The notes under the pieces: model-generated
What the model saw: only the letters and a program-made list of their open reading frames with translations
Database searches by the model: none
What the model was told of the DNA's origin: nothing
Shown: in pieces, positions 1 to 11,204 of the stretch
Numbering within the stretch: position 1 is the stretch's first letter
Layout: every line of letters begins with the position of its first letter
NCBI RefSeq assembly: GCF_029873635.1
Contig: NC_080419.1
Location: forward strand, 71,485,097 to 71,549,096
DNA: 64,000 nt
From: Malania oleifera
Taxonomy: Eukaryota; Streptophyta; Magnoliopsida; Santalales; Ximeniaceae
Reading direction: 5' to 3'
Program-made: the position numbers and the translations under genes

Positions 1-690
1 TTGGTGACAACTAGATACGATATCTACCACTTGTCGAGTTCGTGCATAACAACAGTTACCAGGCCAGCATAGAGATGGCACCCTACGAAGCATTATATGG
101 TCGTGGGTGTGTTGATCTCCATTGTACTAGGATCAGGTAGGTGAACGGCAGATACTGGGCCCGGAACTGATTTAGCAGGCCTTTGCAAAGGTCGAGTTAA
201 TTAGGGAGAGAATCAAGGCAGCTCAGAGTTGGCAGAAGAGTTATGCTGATACTCATCGACTAAAGTTGGAATTTGAGGTAGGAAATATGGTGTTTCTAAG
301 GATTGCTCCGATGAAAGGGGTGATAAGGTTTAGAAAGAAGGGGAAGCTAAGTCCTCGGTATGTCGGGCCTTTCAAGATCCTGGATAAGATAGGTTCGGTT
401 GCTTATCGAGTGGCTTTACCCCCACAACTATCCAGAGTCCATGGCGTGTTCCACGTGTCAGTGCTGAGGAAGTACGTGTTAGATCCATCACACGTGCTGA
501 GTTACGAACCTCTACAGATCAGTGATACTTTATCATATGAGGAGGTACCAGTACATGTATTAGATCAGAAAGTTCAGTAGTTACAAACTAAGGAAATACC
601 TCTAGTAAAGGTATTATAGCGTAACCATGCAGTGGAAGAAGTTTCATAGGAACTAAAGTTAGAAATACGTCAGAAGTACCCGTAGTTATT
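1..690 (+). pseudogene. Ty3/gypsy pol fragment, integrase C-terminal end
   Basis: This is the tail of a gypsy polyprotein that inserts retrotransposon cDNA. The clean open stretch is 266-580. It contains the post-catalytic integrase block: a KSYAD-like segment just upstream, then the [22 protein letters not shown] and [12 protein letters not shown] motifs typical of plant chromovirus-type integrases. Upstream (1-265) the reading frame is broken by stops and shifts, although an integrase-like MAPYEALYG segment can be read in a second frame. Downstream an in-frame stop at about 580 interrupts the usual tail, whose remains continue to about 690. The catalytic integrase core lies outside the window or is lost. 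The 3' LTR follows about 270 bp later. Assignment to gypsy is secure; the subfamily is inferred. Confidence 0.88.
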
Positions 691-960
691 TTATGGTACG
701 TAAGTATGTATGGTAGTATAGGTGGTTCAGATTAAATAGTGTGGTCTTCAGGAGAGTTTTTTATATGTTTGTAATCTTCCGAAGTATCATATTGTAACCA
801 CGGTATTCCTCCGCCATATGTGAGGGTATGTAATAAACTTGGGTTGGAGCCGCTATGTGGGTGGTTGCTGACTCTTCAATAGAATGGAGTTATAAGATAA
901 GATTATACTTAGAAACGGTTAGTAAATTTTGAGGACGAAATTCTTATAAGGAGGGGAGAT

Positions 961-2716
961 TATAAACACCCGAACCTGTAAATAAGGGAAATAAATAGGA
1001 AAGGGTAAAAAGGGAATTTTAGTAGGGTTTGTCAATGAAACCAGTATATTCGTCGATGAAGTCCCTTCAGTTCTTCGTCGCCAAAATTCAGAGTGTCATT
1101 GACGAAGAAATATTGAGTGAGCCAAAGAAAATATCTAGATGGGGGTTCGTCAACAAAGGTAGAGCTTCGTCCCCGAATTGAGTGGCTGGCTCGTCGACGA
1201 ATTTGATTTAGTCAAAGGCTCTATAAATATCATTTTTGGTTGCTTAAGGGTGAAGAAAACCTAAAAGCTCTCTCTCTCTCTCTAGAACCAGTGAGTTCTC
1301 TCTCTCTCTCTCTCTCTGATCCTTTGTCGTTCATCGTCTGTTTCTATGATCGAAGGTTTCTGTAAGGATCAGAAGGAAAAACTCTATAGTTATAATGGAT
1401 CAAATTATCCTTTTGAAGATTTTTGAGATTGTCCCTAAAATCGAGGTAAGGATCCGATTTCATTTTTGATTCAATAGTTACGTAGTTGTCGAAATTATAG
1501 TAAAGTATCGTTCTTCGGTTTTTAGGTTTTGGGGATCTCGGGTCATTGTTTTGGAATTATCCATTCGTGTTTTGAAATTCAGATTTAGGTAAAGGGATTT
1601 GTTTACATCAGTCTTTTTATAAAACTAAACCACTAAAAAGTTAGCTTATGTTTATGTGTATGATATAATTGCTTATTTGCAAAGTTTCACCAGGTAAAAA
1701 TACCGGTTTTACGATTTTATGGTTTTGGTAAAAATAAGGGTCTTGGCATATGATCTCAAAACTTTTCAAAACTTCTGTATTTGCATTAATACCACAGTTT
1801 GTTACTATTATTATATTAGAGTCTTAAAAAGCTCAACGTTAAGCGCGGTTTTGTTGCTATATATTGGATACAGTGTAACCACACATATGATTTTCAGTGT
1901 GGGTATCGAGATAGTTGGCTGGATATTGGAGTGGCCCCTGGTGGATTAATGGACCAACTGGTACCAGTCGGACTATAGTAAATTGCATAACCCGTAAGCC
2001 AACGGGTAATGTGTTGGTAGTTGTTATTATTATATCTAAGCTGGATAGTGTTTTAAATATGCATATTTATGATTTGAAAACTAAAATAGGCAAAGTCACA
2101 GGTTTGAGTACCGGGTGGAGAGATAGTACAGTATATGGGCTTGTACTCTACTCTAACCTTAGGGACTCTCGCTTGTTATGATGTTAAACCGTCTATCATA
2201 GGAATTATGTCTATATATCTCCTATATTACAGTATTGAGAATATGCCTTATATGTATCTATTTTTAATTGAAATTAATGCATGTGGTCACACACTGATGT
2301 AATATCTTCCACCTTACTGAGAAGTGTCTCACCCCAATATACAACCCTTGTTTCAGGTCCTAGAGGACGTAGATCCTAGTTGCTAGAGAGACTTGGAGGG
2401 TCATTTTGATTTTTGGCTTATGTAAGCGTTTTGTATATGTAATAGACTCAATCTAGTATATCTTTTGGAGATTTTGAGAACATATTATGTTTTAAGCATG
2501 GATGTATGTATTTGAGAATACAGTTAAAGAACTCTGGTATGTCTTTTAGATTTCCATATGGATGTTTATGTTTTCCGTTGTGCATGAAATTGCAGATCAG
2601 TATGAAATACTCGTATGTCCCTATTTAGGGGGAGTCATATATGTATGTTATCAGGGACAAGTGTATTAAATAGGTGTCGTAGCACTCTAGGGTCGTATAA
2701 TGGGTCGGGGCGTTAC
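961..2716 (+). mobile_element. 3' LTR of the gypsy element at 1-2716
   Basis: The LTR follows a polypurine tract (about 949-958, GGAGGGGAGA). It begins TATAAACACCCGAAC, apparently a mutated TG end, and ends GGGGCGTTACA at 2716. The same GGGTCG-TTACA type of end closes other gypsy LTRs in the window. A TATA box (CTATAAATAT) lies at 1221-1230, CT-rich microsatellites at about 1266-1318, and an array of TCGTCGACGA-like motifs just upstream of the TATA box. The length of about 1.76 kb is long for a plant LTR but similar to the others here. The left partner LTR is outside the window, so no target-site duplication can be tested. Confidence 0.8.
1031..1202 (+). promoter_or_regulatory. TCGTCGACGA-type motif array upstream of LTR TATA box
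   Basis: About six diverged copies of a palindromic decamer occur in 170 bp: TTCGTCGATGAAG, TTCGTCGCCAA, CATTGACGAAG, TTCGTCAACAAAG, TTCGTCCCCGAA and CTCGTCGACGAAT. The last copy ends about 19 bp before the TATA box at 1221. Equivalent arrays occupy the same place in the gypsy LTRs at 16644, 36730 and 52128. A regulatory role is inferred from position and recurrence. Confidence 0.6.
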
Positions 2717-2926
2717 ATAAACCCCAGCTCAAATTTTGGGTCTAAGCCACAACCTACAAGTACACCTTACAGGACGGTGCTCCTAGATCTCCTAACTAGG
2801 TTTGAACCAATTCGGTGCATGTTACGGGACAGTGCAATCCTTTTCCGACCACACGCCGAGAATACAACAATAATAAAAATTTGTATACAAAGAGGATGCT
2901 TCTCAGATAGGTAGAGATGTACACAA
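2717..2926. other. Unassigned stretch between gypsy LTR and copia remnant
   Basis: The first bases after the LTR end would hold the target site of the gypsy insertion. The rest has no convincing coding signal: the 99-residue open frame across 2615-2914 starts inside the LTR and shows no known motif. I see nothing recognisable here. Confidence 0.4.
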
Positions 2927-4783
2927 TGAAAGCTCTAGGGAGTTTGCATTTGAGAAGGGAGAGTCGAGTAAAAGAAAGGAGAAATCAAATGCTCCTAAGT
3001 GCTATAACTGCAACAAGGTTGGGCATATCAAGCCGAATTTCCCCTTACTGAAAAAGGAAGTTAGGAAAAAGAGGAAACCCATGAAAGCGGGCACTTCATG
3101 GGATAAACTAAGTAGCAGTGACTCAAACTCAGACCGCGCAGTGCTTCAGAGGTTGCTAACATGTGCTTGATGGCACATGACGATGAGGTATTGTCTTCTT
3201 ATTCTTTATTTTCATATTATTCTTCTAATGATGATTGTGACTCTAATAGCATGCCTACTTTTAGAGAATTGCAATTTGAAAATATTCATGTGTCTAAACT
3301 GTTGAATAAAATGACTAAGGAAAATGATGTTTTGAAAAAGAAATGCGAAAATTGGTCAAAATTATTTGAAATGGCAAAAAATTCTCATGCTTCGATTCTT
3401 AAAGAAAAAGATTTGAAAATTGATGAGCTTGAAAGAAAAATGGAAGATAGCTCCAAAATCGTTTTTAAATTTGTTGAGGGGAAACGAAATTTTGAAAAAC
3501 TCCTTAGGGCCCAAAGAAACTCTCTTAGTAAAGAGGGTCTTGGTTTTAATGGTGTTGAAAATGTTAGACGACCTAATCTTTATCTCGAACATTTTACATG
3601 TGAATCAAAATCTCAAATCCATCTAAAGATCCAACGTGTTGAATGAAATGTATTAAATGTAAGAAAATCGGTCACATTCAATTTGATTGTCCACTTAGGA
3701 ATAAACATGTGAGAATCAAGGAAGTGTGGATGGTTAAAGGTGATCTAGGAACGAACCCCTATGGATCCAACAGAATTTGGGGACTAGCATCAGTTACTTA
3801 AACTTTCTTGCATGTGTGTTTGAGATCGTCCTCTTCAAAGGACAAGTGGTACTTGCATAGTGGGCGATCACGACACATGACTGACAACAAGGCAAAATTC
3901 ACTTCAATAACTCCTAAGGATGGAGGGTATGTGACGTTTGGCGATAATGCAAAGGGGCTCATCATCAGCATAGGTAAGGATCCTTCCCTGATTATTAATA
4001 ATGTTCTATTAGATAATGGCTTGAAGCATAATTTGTTGAGCATTAGTCAATTGTGTGATAAAGGCTATAAAATTTCATTTGAAAATGATAAATGCATAAT
4101 TGAAAGTAAATAAGATCATAAAATTATTTTCACTGCAGATCGCCATGAAAATGTATATACTACTACTTTTGATAATTTAGTTTCGCAACAAGTAACTTGT
4201 TTTTTTGCAATAAATGAAGCTAGTTGTTTATGGCATAGGCTTTTAGGACACGTTAGCATGGATTTGTTGTCAAAACTAGTAAGAAAGGACTTAGTGAAAG
4301 GCTTGCCTAAAACATCATTTGTGAAAGATAAAATATGTGATACATGTTAAATGGGTAAGCAAACAAAATCAAGCTTTAAGAAAAAAGAAATTTATATCTA
4401 CCACTAGACCACTTGAAATGCTTCACTTGGATTTATTTGGTCCTAATTCAGTGCAAAGTCTAGGTGAAAAATCATATGCTTTTGTTATTGTTGATGACTA
4501 TTCTAGGTTCATATGGGTGCTGTTTCTCTCACATAAAAATGAATCATGTGAACAGTTTACTAAGCTATGCAGGAGAATTCAAAATGAAAAGGGCTAAAAG
4601 ATAACTCACATAAGAAGTGATAGAGATACTGAATTTAAAAATGATGGCATGGAAAATTATTGTGACCTAGAGGACATATCACACAACTTTTCTGCACCTA
4701 GGATCCCTCAACAAAATGGTGTGGTAGACAGAAAGAATAGATCATTACAAGAAATGGGTAGGATTATGCTAAATAGATCATAT
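2927..4783 (+). pseudogene. Ty1/copia gag-pol remnant (gag, protease, integrase), truncated
   Basis: Gag-pol of a copia element, read through several frames. Domains in order: a basic stretch and a CCHC knuckle at about 2998-3045 whose last Cys is Phe (NCNKVGHIKPNF); an acidic and coiled-coil segment at 3161-3646 with ELERKMEDSSKIV; a second, complete knuckle at about 3650-3700 (CIKCKKIGHIQFDC); the protease, where the catalytic DSG reads HSG (WYLHSGRSRHMT); the GAG-pre-integrase HRLLGHVS motif; and the integrase core with LHLDLFGP, IVDDYSRFIWV and QQNGVVDRKN. The sequence stops at MGRIMLN and is joined directly to LTR sequence at about 4778-4783, so RT and RNase H are missing. The element at 23761-34605 is a close relative. 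The mutated protease and many stops show it is dead. Confidence 0.92.
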
Positions 4784-5303
4784 TGAAGTGCATTGATTGT
4801 ATTGGTACATACTTGCTTATTGGAGAAGCATTGATATTGTATACAAAATTTATATTGTTTATCTGTTGTATTCCAGGCGTAGCCCAAGAGGGTGTTAATC
4901 TAGTCTGTAAAAATTGGTTAAGGTTGGGGTCAGCCCTGTTAATTTGACCTGGGGTTTTCCTTACCCAGTAAGGAAAGGATGTTGTATCCGGTGTCGCTCT
5001 ACCCGCAAGTGAGCTTTAGTGGAATTCTCGGACTTGCGAGTTAAAGGTAGGGACATAGGCACATTTGCCAAACCTTGATAATACATCTAGTGTCATCTTA
5101 ATTTTATTTGCTTTGCTATATTGTGCTTGCATGTTTAAAATATATCTGGAGTAAATTAATTGCAGTTGCATCTATCTGTTTATGTTTTAAATACTCTAGA
5201 CTGACTCTAGGTTTGTGAAATACTACTACTGGTTAATTGACCTAAAAAGAAACTTTTTAAAATATCTAATTCACCCCCTTTTGGGATTACACTAAAGTCA
5301 ACA
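4778..5303 (+). mobile_element. 3' portion of a copia LTR joined to truncated pol
   Basis: From ATATTGAAGTGCATTG onward this matches the second half of the copia solo LTR at 21100-21655, including TTGTATTCCAGGCGT and GAGCTTTAGTGGAATTCTC. It ends CACCCCCTTTTGGGATTACA followed by AAGTCAACA at 5303, the family's normal LTR end. The first half of the LTR, with promoter and motif array, is absent. The abrupt junction with pol suggests illegitimate recombination or deletion between an integrase region and an LTR. Confidence 0.82.
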
Positions 5304-5318
5304 ATTTGTATCAAAGCC
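5304..5318 (+). other. Decayed primer-binding site (initiator tRNA-Met type)
   Basis: ATTTGTATCAAAGCC directly follows the LTR end. It is one to two changes from TGGTATCAGAGC, the usual sequence complementary to the 3' end of initiator tRNA-Met in plant copia and gypsy elements. It shows that the preceding LTR acted as a 5' LTR. Confidence 0.65.
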
Positions 5319-6569
5319 TAGTTGCTTAGACTTAATCATTTTTCTGCAAATATTAGATGGCTCCAATTTCAGCGGCGTTGAACTCCTCTCTGAATGGGCT
5401 TTCCAACGGTGGTGGTACCTCGGTGGAATAGTGACCGGAACAGTGCAAAGTTGAGGAAGGCAGAGAGAAGTAGTGGAGCATGGTGGCGCGTAAGGCAGGT
5501 AACGGCGCGTAAGTCAATAGTCCTAATGAAAATAAAATCTAGTTTTTAGCTTTTTAAAAAACATTTGAAAACTAATAGTTTCATAGAAAACTATAACGTA
5601 AAAACTAATGCATTTATTATAATCTGTATATTAATTTTATACTAAAAAAAAATTAAAAAAAGAAATTTTTTTATAGAAAATCCCCTAAAGGAAGGATTAC
5701 AACATTTTGTTTGCATTGCTATTTTTTAATTTCCATTATAAGTAAATTTTCTCATTCATCAATTGCTATGTCAATTTTTTGTGGTAGTATTTTAATATTT
5801 AAAGATTATTTTTGTAAAATAAATCATTATGTAGACTATATTTTGTTTTTTTGTTTTTTTAATAAAACTGAAATAAATAAAATGAAGTTAAAATTTAAAT
5901 ACAACTAAAAGGTTAATTTCAAATCTAAAAATAACAAAAAAAGAATTCAAAAATATTATCAATATTTACAATAAGTTTTTCTCAAATTATTAATTAATTT
6001 GTAAAATATAATAATTAAGTAAAATAATTATAATATAGCTATAATGATGTAATTATTTGGGTTGGATGTGAAATTGTTATGTAACTTATGTAAATTGTAG
6101 TTTTGTTTTATATTTGCCTATGTGGTGTATTTATATATAGCAAAACATATTTTTGTGTCTTGAAAAAAGGAGCAATACTTTTTTTGTCAATTAGATAATT
6201 AAGAACATGATTGGAATTATTGTGTCTTTGTTCTATAACTTAAATTAACTCTGAAATGAAGAAATGTCTTGCCGGAGGTACCTTAATCACATTCCACCAT
6301 TTTTTTTTTTCCTTGTTGAGATTATTTTATCTTTTTAGGGATCAAATGTTACACAAATTTGTGTTTTTTCAGCTTTCAACTACCATCGTCAAATTGTGCT
6401 GGATGAAATTATTGATTTGGTTAATAATGACTTTGAAAAGAGAAATAAACTTAGGGTTAATATTAGATATTTGATTCTTTCTATGAGTTTATTCAAATCT
6501 AAATTCTTGTTTACTTTTTCTTTGTTGTTAAGTTTTTATAATTGTTTATTTGGAAGGAATGGTTCTTGT
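5319..6569. other. Retroelement leader then AT-rich DNA without genes
   Basis: A short leader reaches an ATG at about 5357 (MAPISAALNSSLNGL), which may be the start of a gag but soon hits stops. From about 5530 the sequence is very AT-rich with long A and T runs, and the short open frames show no known motif. I see no gene here. Confidence 0.5.
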
Positions 6570-6739
6570 TAGACTTGGCAAAATGGATACAAATTCGTTA
6601 ATATGAATTGAATCCGACTCATTTTAATTGATTATAATCAAACCGCTTGAGCCAAATATGATTTTATATTTTATATCGGTCATCTAAATGAGTCGGGTCG
6701 AGTTTATCTACTTGATATCCGCCAAGGTCTTAAAAAAGC

Positions 6740-8156
6740 CAACTTAAAAGCCCATTAACCCATAAAGCCCAACACCCCCACGCCTCCCCCCAATTCCCCC
6801 AGGCAGCAAGTTGGCCCACTGCCCACGCGCACACGGCCACGCGGCCCACACCCCCCGGCCCATATTCTCATCACTTTGAATCTTTGCTTCTCGTTCACAG
6901 ATTCACGATTCCCTCATCAGTAAATTCATCAATTTCGCTTAGAAGATTTTGGGCATTTAAGGTTTCATTTTCAACCTCGCAGAATCGCAGTCGTCGTCGC
7001 CGACTCGCCACCCATCACTCGCTCGCTGCTTCACGAATCATGCAGAGAGCCTTGTGACAACCCTCGCGGTCTCTCCCTACCTTCGCCAGTTCGCACATCG
7101 CTCGCTCGCCCTTCAGTTCTGTGACTCTGTCTGTTCTCTGTAGACTCTGTACACACTACACAGCCTCAATCAACATTGCCAGGGGCCCAGCGCCCGGCAG
7201 TCCCCTGTTCTCTCTCCTTGCGAAAGCCTAGCCTTGAAGACGACGCGCCGAAGTGCCGACTGCCGAACCAGGTTCAACTCCCTCTCTTGTAAATTAATTT
7301 CCCTTTTTCGTTACTATCTGAGTCGTCTGACTGTCTCCTTCTGCCTTCTGGTTTCATCCTTCCAGATTAATGTTTTCTTATCTTTGTTTTCTTCTCTTTT
7401 GGTGAAATTTTTTGTTGTTGCCTATTGGGTTTGCTTGCAGACGATACATTTGTTTGTTTCAAAAAACAATTTATTTTTAGTTTAATGTCTTGTAGAAGTT
7501 TTGGGGCTTCGGATTTTTAGTAGATGACCTGATTATTTGCCTGGTGAAGTGGGTTGTGTTGGGATTCTTGGGAATTCAGTGACAACCAAGTTGCTTATTT
7601 CCAAACAAAACTACTGTGGAATGTTGAAATATGCAATCCAACCATCCAAGCTCTGTTCAGAACAGACTATTCTCAGTGTTCTGTATTCCCAATGGGTATT
7701 ATTTTTTTACAGTATGTAAATGTGACATCTAATTTTGGGCTAAATAAGAAAAATGTAAATTTCAAAACTCATGTTTTGCATTGGGACAGTCTAAAATTTA
7801 AAATGTTGTGCTTACATTAAATCATAAATATCTTCTGAATTTTTGTAAATAATCACATTGGAAATATGATGCAATACAGACATGAACCAAAAAAATAAAA
7901 TAAAAACATGCTTGTTTAAATTTTACACAAACTCAAAATAAAGTTCAAATTTTCAGTCATTTTGCAGCTGGCATTGCTTAATTATTTAAAATAAAGTTCA
8001 AATTTTTAGTTCATAACATGATACTAACTTAGAATTAGTTAATAGACTACTTCTAATCTTATTTGTTCATTCGTACTTTATTTGTTTCATTGTTTGTTTA
8101 CTAACAATGGTTGCATTTGATTTCTCATTTCTCTATTTTTGCAATTCATTACAAGG
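6740..8156. other. Leader-like GC-richer block and non-coding DNA
   Basis: 6740-7270 is relatively GC-rich, with CTCGCTCGC and TCGTCGTCGCCG stretches and CT-rich tracts like a plant 5' UTR. Beyond 7270 it becomes T-rich, like an intron, with no recognisable product in the open frames at 7234-7485 and 7537-7820. It probably represents the untranslated 5' part of the hAT element. Confidence 0.35.
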
Positions 8157-8737
8157 ATTAGAAAAAGAAAAAAAAAAGTCTCAGTCAATAGTGAATTCAA
8201 TTGATCAAAATGATGAAATGAGTGAAGAAGAAATTTGGTTGTCAGATTCGTCAAATGCAGAACCCACAAATGAAACAACTCCATAGGTTAAAAGAGGTAG
8301 AAAAAAAAAAAATTACATTTGGATAGATTTTGAGTTGATTGAATGTGGAGATAAGCAATATGCTCAAAGTAAGTATTGTCCTAAGAAATATTTCTACCAT
8401 AGTAAGAACTTTGAGACCTCAAACCTACTTTGCCATATAAAAAAATGCATTGGTAAGAAAAAACAATGATCTGAAACAAATGCTAATGAGTCAAGGTGAT
8501 GGGCAATTGTCTTTGCATACAAGAAAACTTAATTAAGCTGTAGAGCATAAGAAGTTGGCAATGGCAATTATGAGACACAATTTGGCCTTTTCTTTTGTTG
8601 GGTATGAAAGAATTCATGAATGGGCTTTAGAATTAAATCGAGAGGCAAAATTTGTGATGAGAAATACTACAAAAGCTTACATTACGAACGTTTTTTTTCA
8701 AGGAAGAAAAGTATATCCATTAATTTCTATTGAATAA
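8157..8737 (+). pseudogene. hAT transposase N-terminal remnant (BED zinc finger, Ac/RICESLEEPER-like)
   Basis: Reading through stops and shifts gives an acidic N-terminus, a basic GRKKK segment, then a decayed BED-type zinc finger: aromatic IWIDFE, a KYCPKKYF segment in which one Cys of the pair has become Ser, and SNLLCHIKKC with the His and Cys ligands. The clean frame at 8555-8737 (MAIMRHNLAFSFVGYERIHEW) matches the stretch that follows the BED finger in Ac/RICESLEEPER transposases. BED fingers bind the ends of the transposon. Catalytic and dimerisation domains of this lineage are not visible downstream. Confidence 0.72.
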
Positions 8738-8789
8738 TTCTACATTACAAAATTTGTGATTTTATAAATCATGTTCAAAAATTCCTAAT

Positions 8790-9930
8790 TAATTACATAA
8801 AAATGTTGTGAAACAATGCCATGATATTGCAAATCAAGCACAACACATTGAAAATATTATTGAAAAGTAAACCTCCCAAAAAATTACAATAATTGATTGG
8901 GATTGAGAACTACAATTGATGCGGTCAAGTGGCTAACATTTCGATCTTATGCCTTAAGGGGTCGTAATGAAAGCTTAGATTCAATGAATTGAGGCAGGTT
9001 TATTGAAATGGTTAAGATTATAGCCTCTTACAATGAAAATGTTGCATTAGATGTACTTTAGAATGCTCCACAAAAAGCATCCTACATTTCTCATGGAATT
9101 CAAAAAGATATATTGCAAGTCATTGCTAGTGAAGTATGAAAGGCTATTAGGGAGGAGACTAGCAATGCAAAGTTTTGCATTATTGTGGATGAATCAAAAA
9201 GAGAGAAAATGACTCTTGTTTTGAGATATGTTGATTTTGATAGCTATGTTGGGGATTGTTTCTTTGATCTTGTCCATGTGTCTAATACTACATCATTGAC
9301 CTTAGAGAATGAGATATTACCTTAATTATCTTGACACAACTTGAGCATACAAAATATCTGAGGCCAAGGATATGATGGGGCTAGTAATATATGTTGAGAG
9401 TGGAATGGATTACAAGCTTTGTTTTTTAATGAATGACCTTATGCATACTACATTCATTGTCATGCTCATTGTCTCCAATTCGCATTAGTTGGGGCATCAA
9501 GATAAGTTATGTTTGTTAATCATTTTTTTCACGAAGTTGGCTTTTGTTGTCTGTTTTGTTAGTTCCTTCGCAAACCACATGACCAATTGAAAGTTGCTCA
9601 AGCTTCAGATATAGAAAAGCTACATGCTAGTGGAGAGCTCAAAACTAGTAAGGGATTGAATCAAGTTGGCACTCTTAAAAGTCTTGGTGATATTCGATAG
9701 ACTTTCTCACTTGACTTCTATTCGCAACTTGATAAATATGTTTGCAACCACTTGTTCTATCTTGAAAAATACAACTCCAGAAAGGGTTTCTTTTTCCTTA
9801 AAAAAGTGATGCAGATACAACTTATAACAGACTCACTCCTTTTGAGTTTGTGTTAATCCTTCATAGACGAGAGTTTTAAACATCACTGATGATCTTTGTC
9901 ACGTATTGAAACTCAAATCTCAAGATATAG
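8790..9930 (+). pseudogene. hAT transposase fragment, DUF4371/TTF-finger type
   Basis: A second hAT remnant. Across stops and shifts I read a QHIENIIEK segment, WLTFRSYALRGRNESLDS, FIEMVKIIASYNENVA, NAPQKASYISHGIQKDIL, and the catalytic-core opening FCIIVDESKREKMTLVLRYV, then FFDLVHVSNTTSLTLENEI. Further on come the GYDGASN and HCHAHCLQFALVGASR regions. These are landmarks of the DUF4371 family of hAT proteins (often annotated zinc finger MYM-type protein 1-like). The acidic residue of IIVDES survives, but several stops and a missing C-terminal dimerisation region make it non-functional. It differs in lineage from the BED fragment just upstream. Confidence 0.8.
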
Positions 9931-10794
9931 TGAATGCAATGCATTAGTATCAACAATCAAAAGTCTCATTCAAATGCTTTGAGAAGATGATTTAAAACAT
10001 CTAAAATAAATCTTACGTAATATCTCAAATTTTAGATCAAATTTTAAAATATCTAAAATAAATCTTATAAGTGTAATTTAATATGATTTTGGTTGAATTT
10101 ATCTTTTAAAAATATTTTTTGTATTGCTTTTAAAATATCGAGATTTTTTTGTCATATACTATTTTACGTTTTTTCTATACTTTTAATATATTATTATAGT
10201 ATAAGTAAATGATGTTAGTTTTGCTTATGTTTTAATTAAGTGAAAATTTTTCTTTAAGTGCAAACATTAATTTTAGGAACTCTTAAATGTAATTTAATTT
10301 TGTTTTGATTGAATTTACTTTATATATATATATATATGTATATTATATAAATTTATTTCTTTAAAGAGTATCTGGTCTTAATTTTAAACAATATGAATAT
10401 TTTGTCAATAAAATGATTTACACTATATATACTTCTATATATAGTATAAAATAAAAAATTTTTAGGAGTGTGGCTTTATAGAAGTTTACTTTTAAAAATA
10501 AAGATACTTTTTTCGGCAAATTGATTACAATTACATCTTTAGGAGCTTTTAGTCTTTCTTTAAAAAGATAAGAATATTTTCATTCACAAAATGATTTTCA
10601 CTATTTGTACTTTTATTTGTAGTATAGATTAATGAAAAAATCAAATTAATCTAAGTACATTTTGCCAAATGTATATATATTTTATCTATATATATTATAT
10701 ATATATATATATTTATTTATTTATTTTTACATCAACTATTGGAACAAATTTTCACTAGTTATTTTTGTAAAAACACTATTTAAAAATAAGTCCC
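9931..10794. other. AT-rich non-coding DNA
   Basis: This stretch is very AT-rich, with ATATAT microsatellites at about 10320-10337 and 10690-10712. Two loosely similar segments (around 10370-10460 and 10560-10640: AAAATGATTT, CACTAT, ACTTTTAT, AGTATA) suggest an old local duplication. No gene is seen. Confidence 0.4.
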
Positions 10795-11157
10795 TTAGCC
10801 AAGGAGTTTGAACATGGCATATAAAATTAGGTATCTTTGACCTAGCAATATAATCACAATATATAGCTTAGGCTTTGGTAACATCATTGGGGTACTTTGA
10901 CCCCTCCATTGAAATTGTGCTAGGCATACTTGTACGAGATCAAAATTTTTACACGATACAATTTTAGCGGAGGGGACACAGTATCCCTGTGGTGTGCAAT
11001 CTTTATCTAGTGGCATTTTCAAACGGATACTAGTCATGGTTGGTATTAGAGGTTTCATAGATACTTTTATGTGTGTCATTTCTTGAGATGTGGTTGTGCA
11101 ATTATTCATTTCATCCTTTAATGAGTCCATCCCTATACCTTTATATGGCTCGACCAA
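10795..11157 (-). other. Open reading frame of 120 codons, unrecognised
   Basis: An uninterrupted minus-strand frame with a Met start. The product has no signal peptide, repeat or motif that I recognise. It lies immediately beside, and on the opposite strand from, a gypsy gag scrap, so it is most likely non-coding in that orientation or a remnant of an unknown element. Its only support is its length in an AT-rich region rich in stops. Confidence 0.2.
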
Positions 11158-11204
11158 AATTGAATTTTTTTTTTCTTCATTATATGGCTTTAAACTAAGA
11201 ACAT

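Larger units (their letters stand above)
6570..10672 (+). mobile_element. Decayed hAT-type DNA transposon region
   Basis: The left end TAGACTTGGCAAAATGG resembles the terminal inverted repeat of the Pack-type hAT element at 58912 (TAGGCTTGGCAAAAC). A weak partner, CATTTTGCCAAAT, lies at about 10658-10670 on the opposite strand. About 650 bp of GC-richer, leader-like DNA (6740-7260) follows the left end, and transposase remnants lie at 8157-8737 and 8790-9930. The spacing would give an element of about 4.1 kb, a normal size for autonomous hAT. The right end and the lack of a recognisable 8-bp target duplication leave the boundaries uncertain, and the two transposase fragments may come from separate insertions. 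Confidence 0.5.

Noticed and set aside
1719..2181. Two overlapping frames in the first gypsy LTR
   Set aside because: They lie in the LTR, show no motif and overlap in different phases.
3362..3592. Minus-strand frame inside copia gag
   Set aside because: It is antisense to a clear gag coiled-coil region.
7234..7485. 83-codon frame with a hydrophobic, membrane-like product
   Set aside because: It lies in T-rich, intron-like DNA of a hAT leader and matches nothing recognisable.
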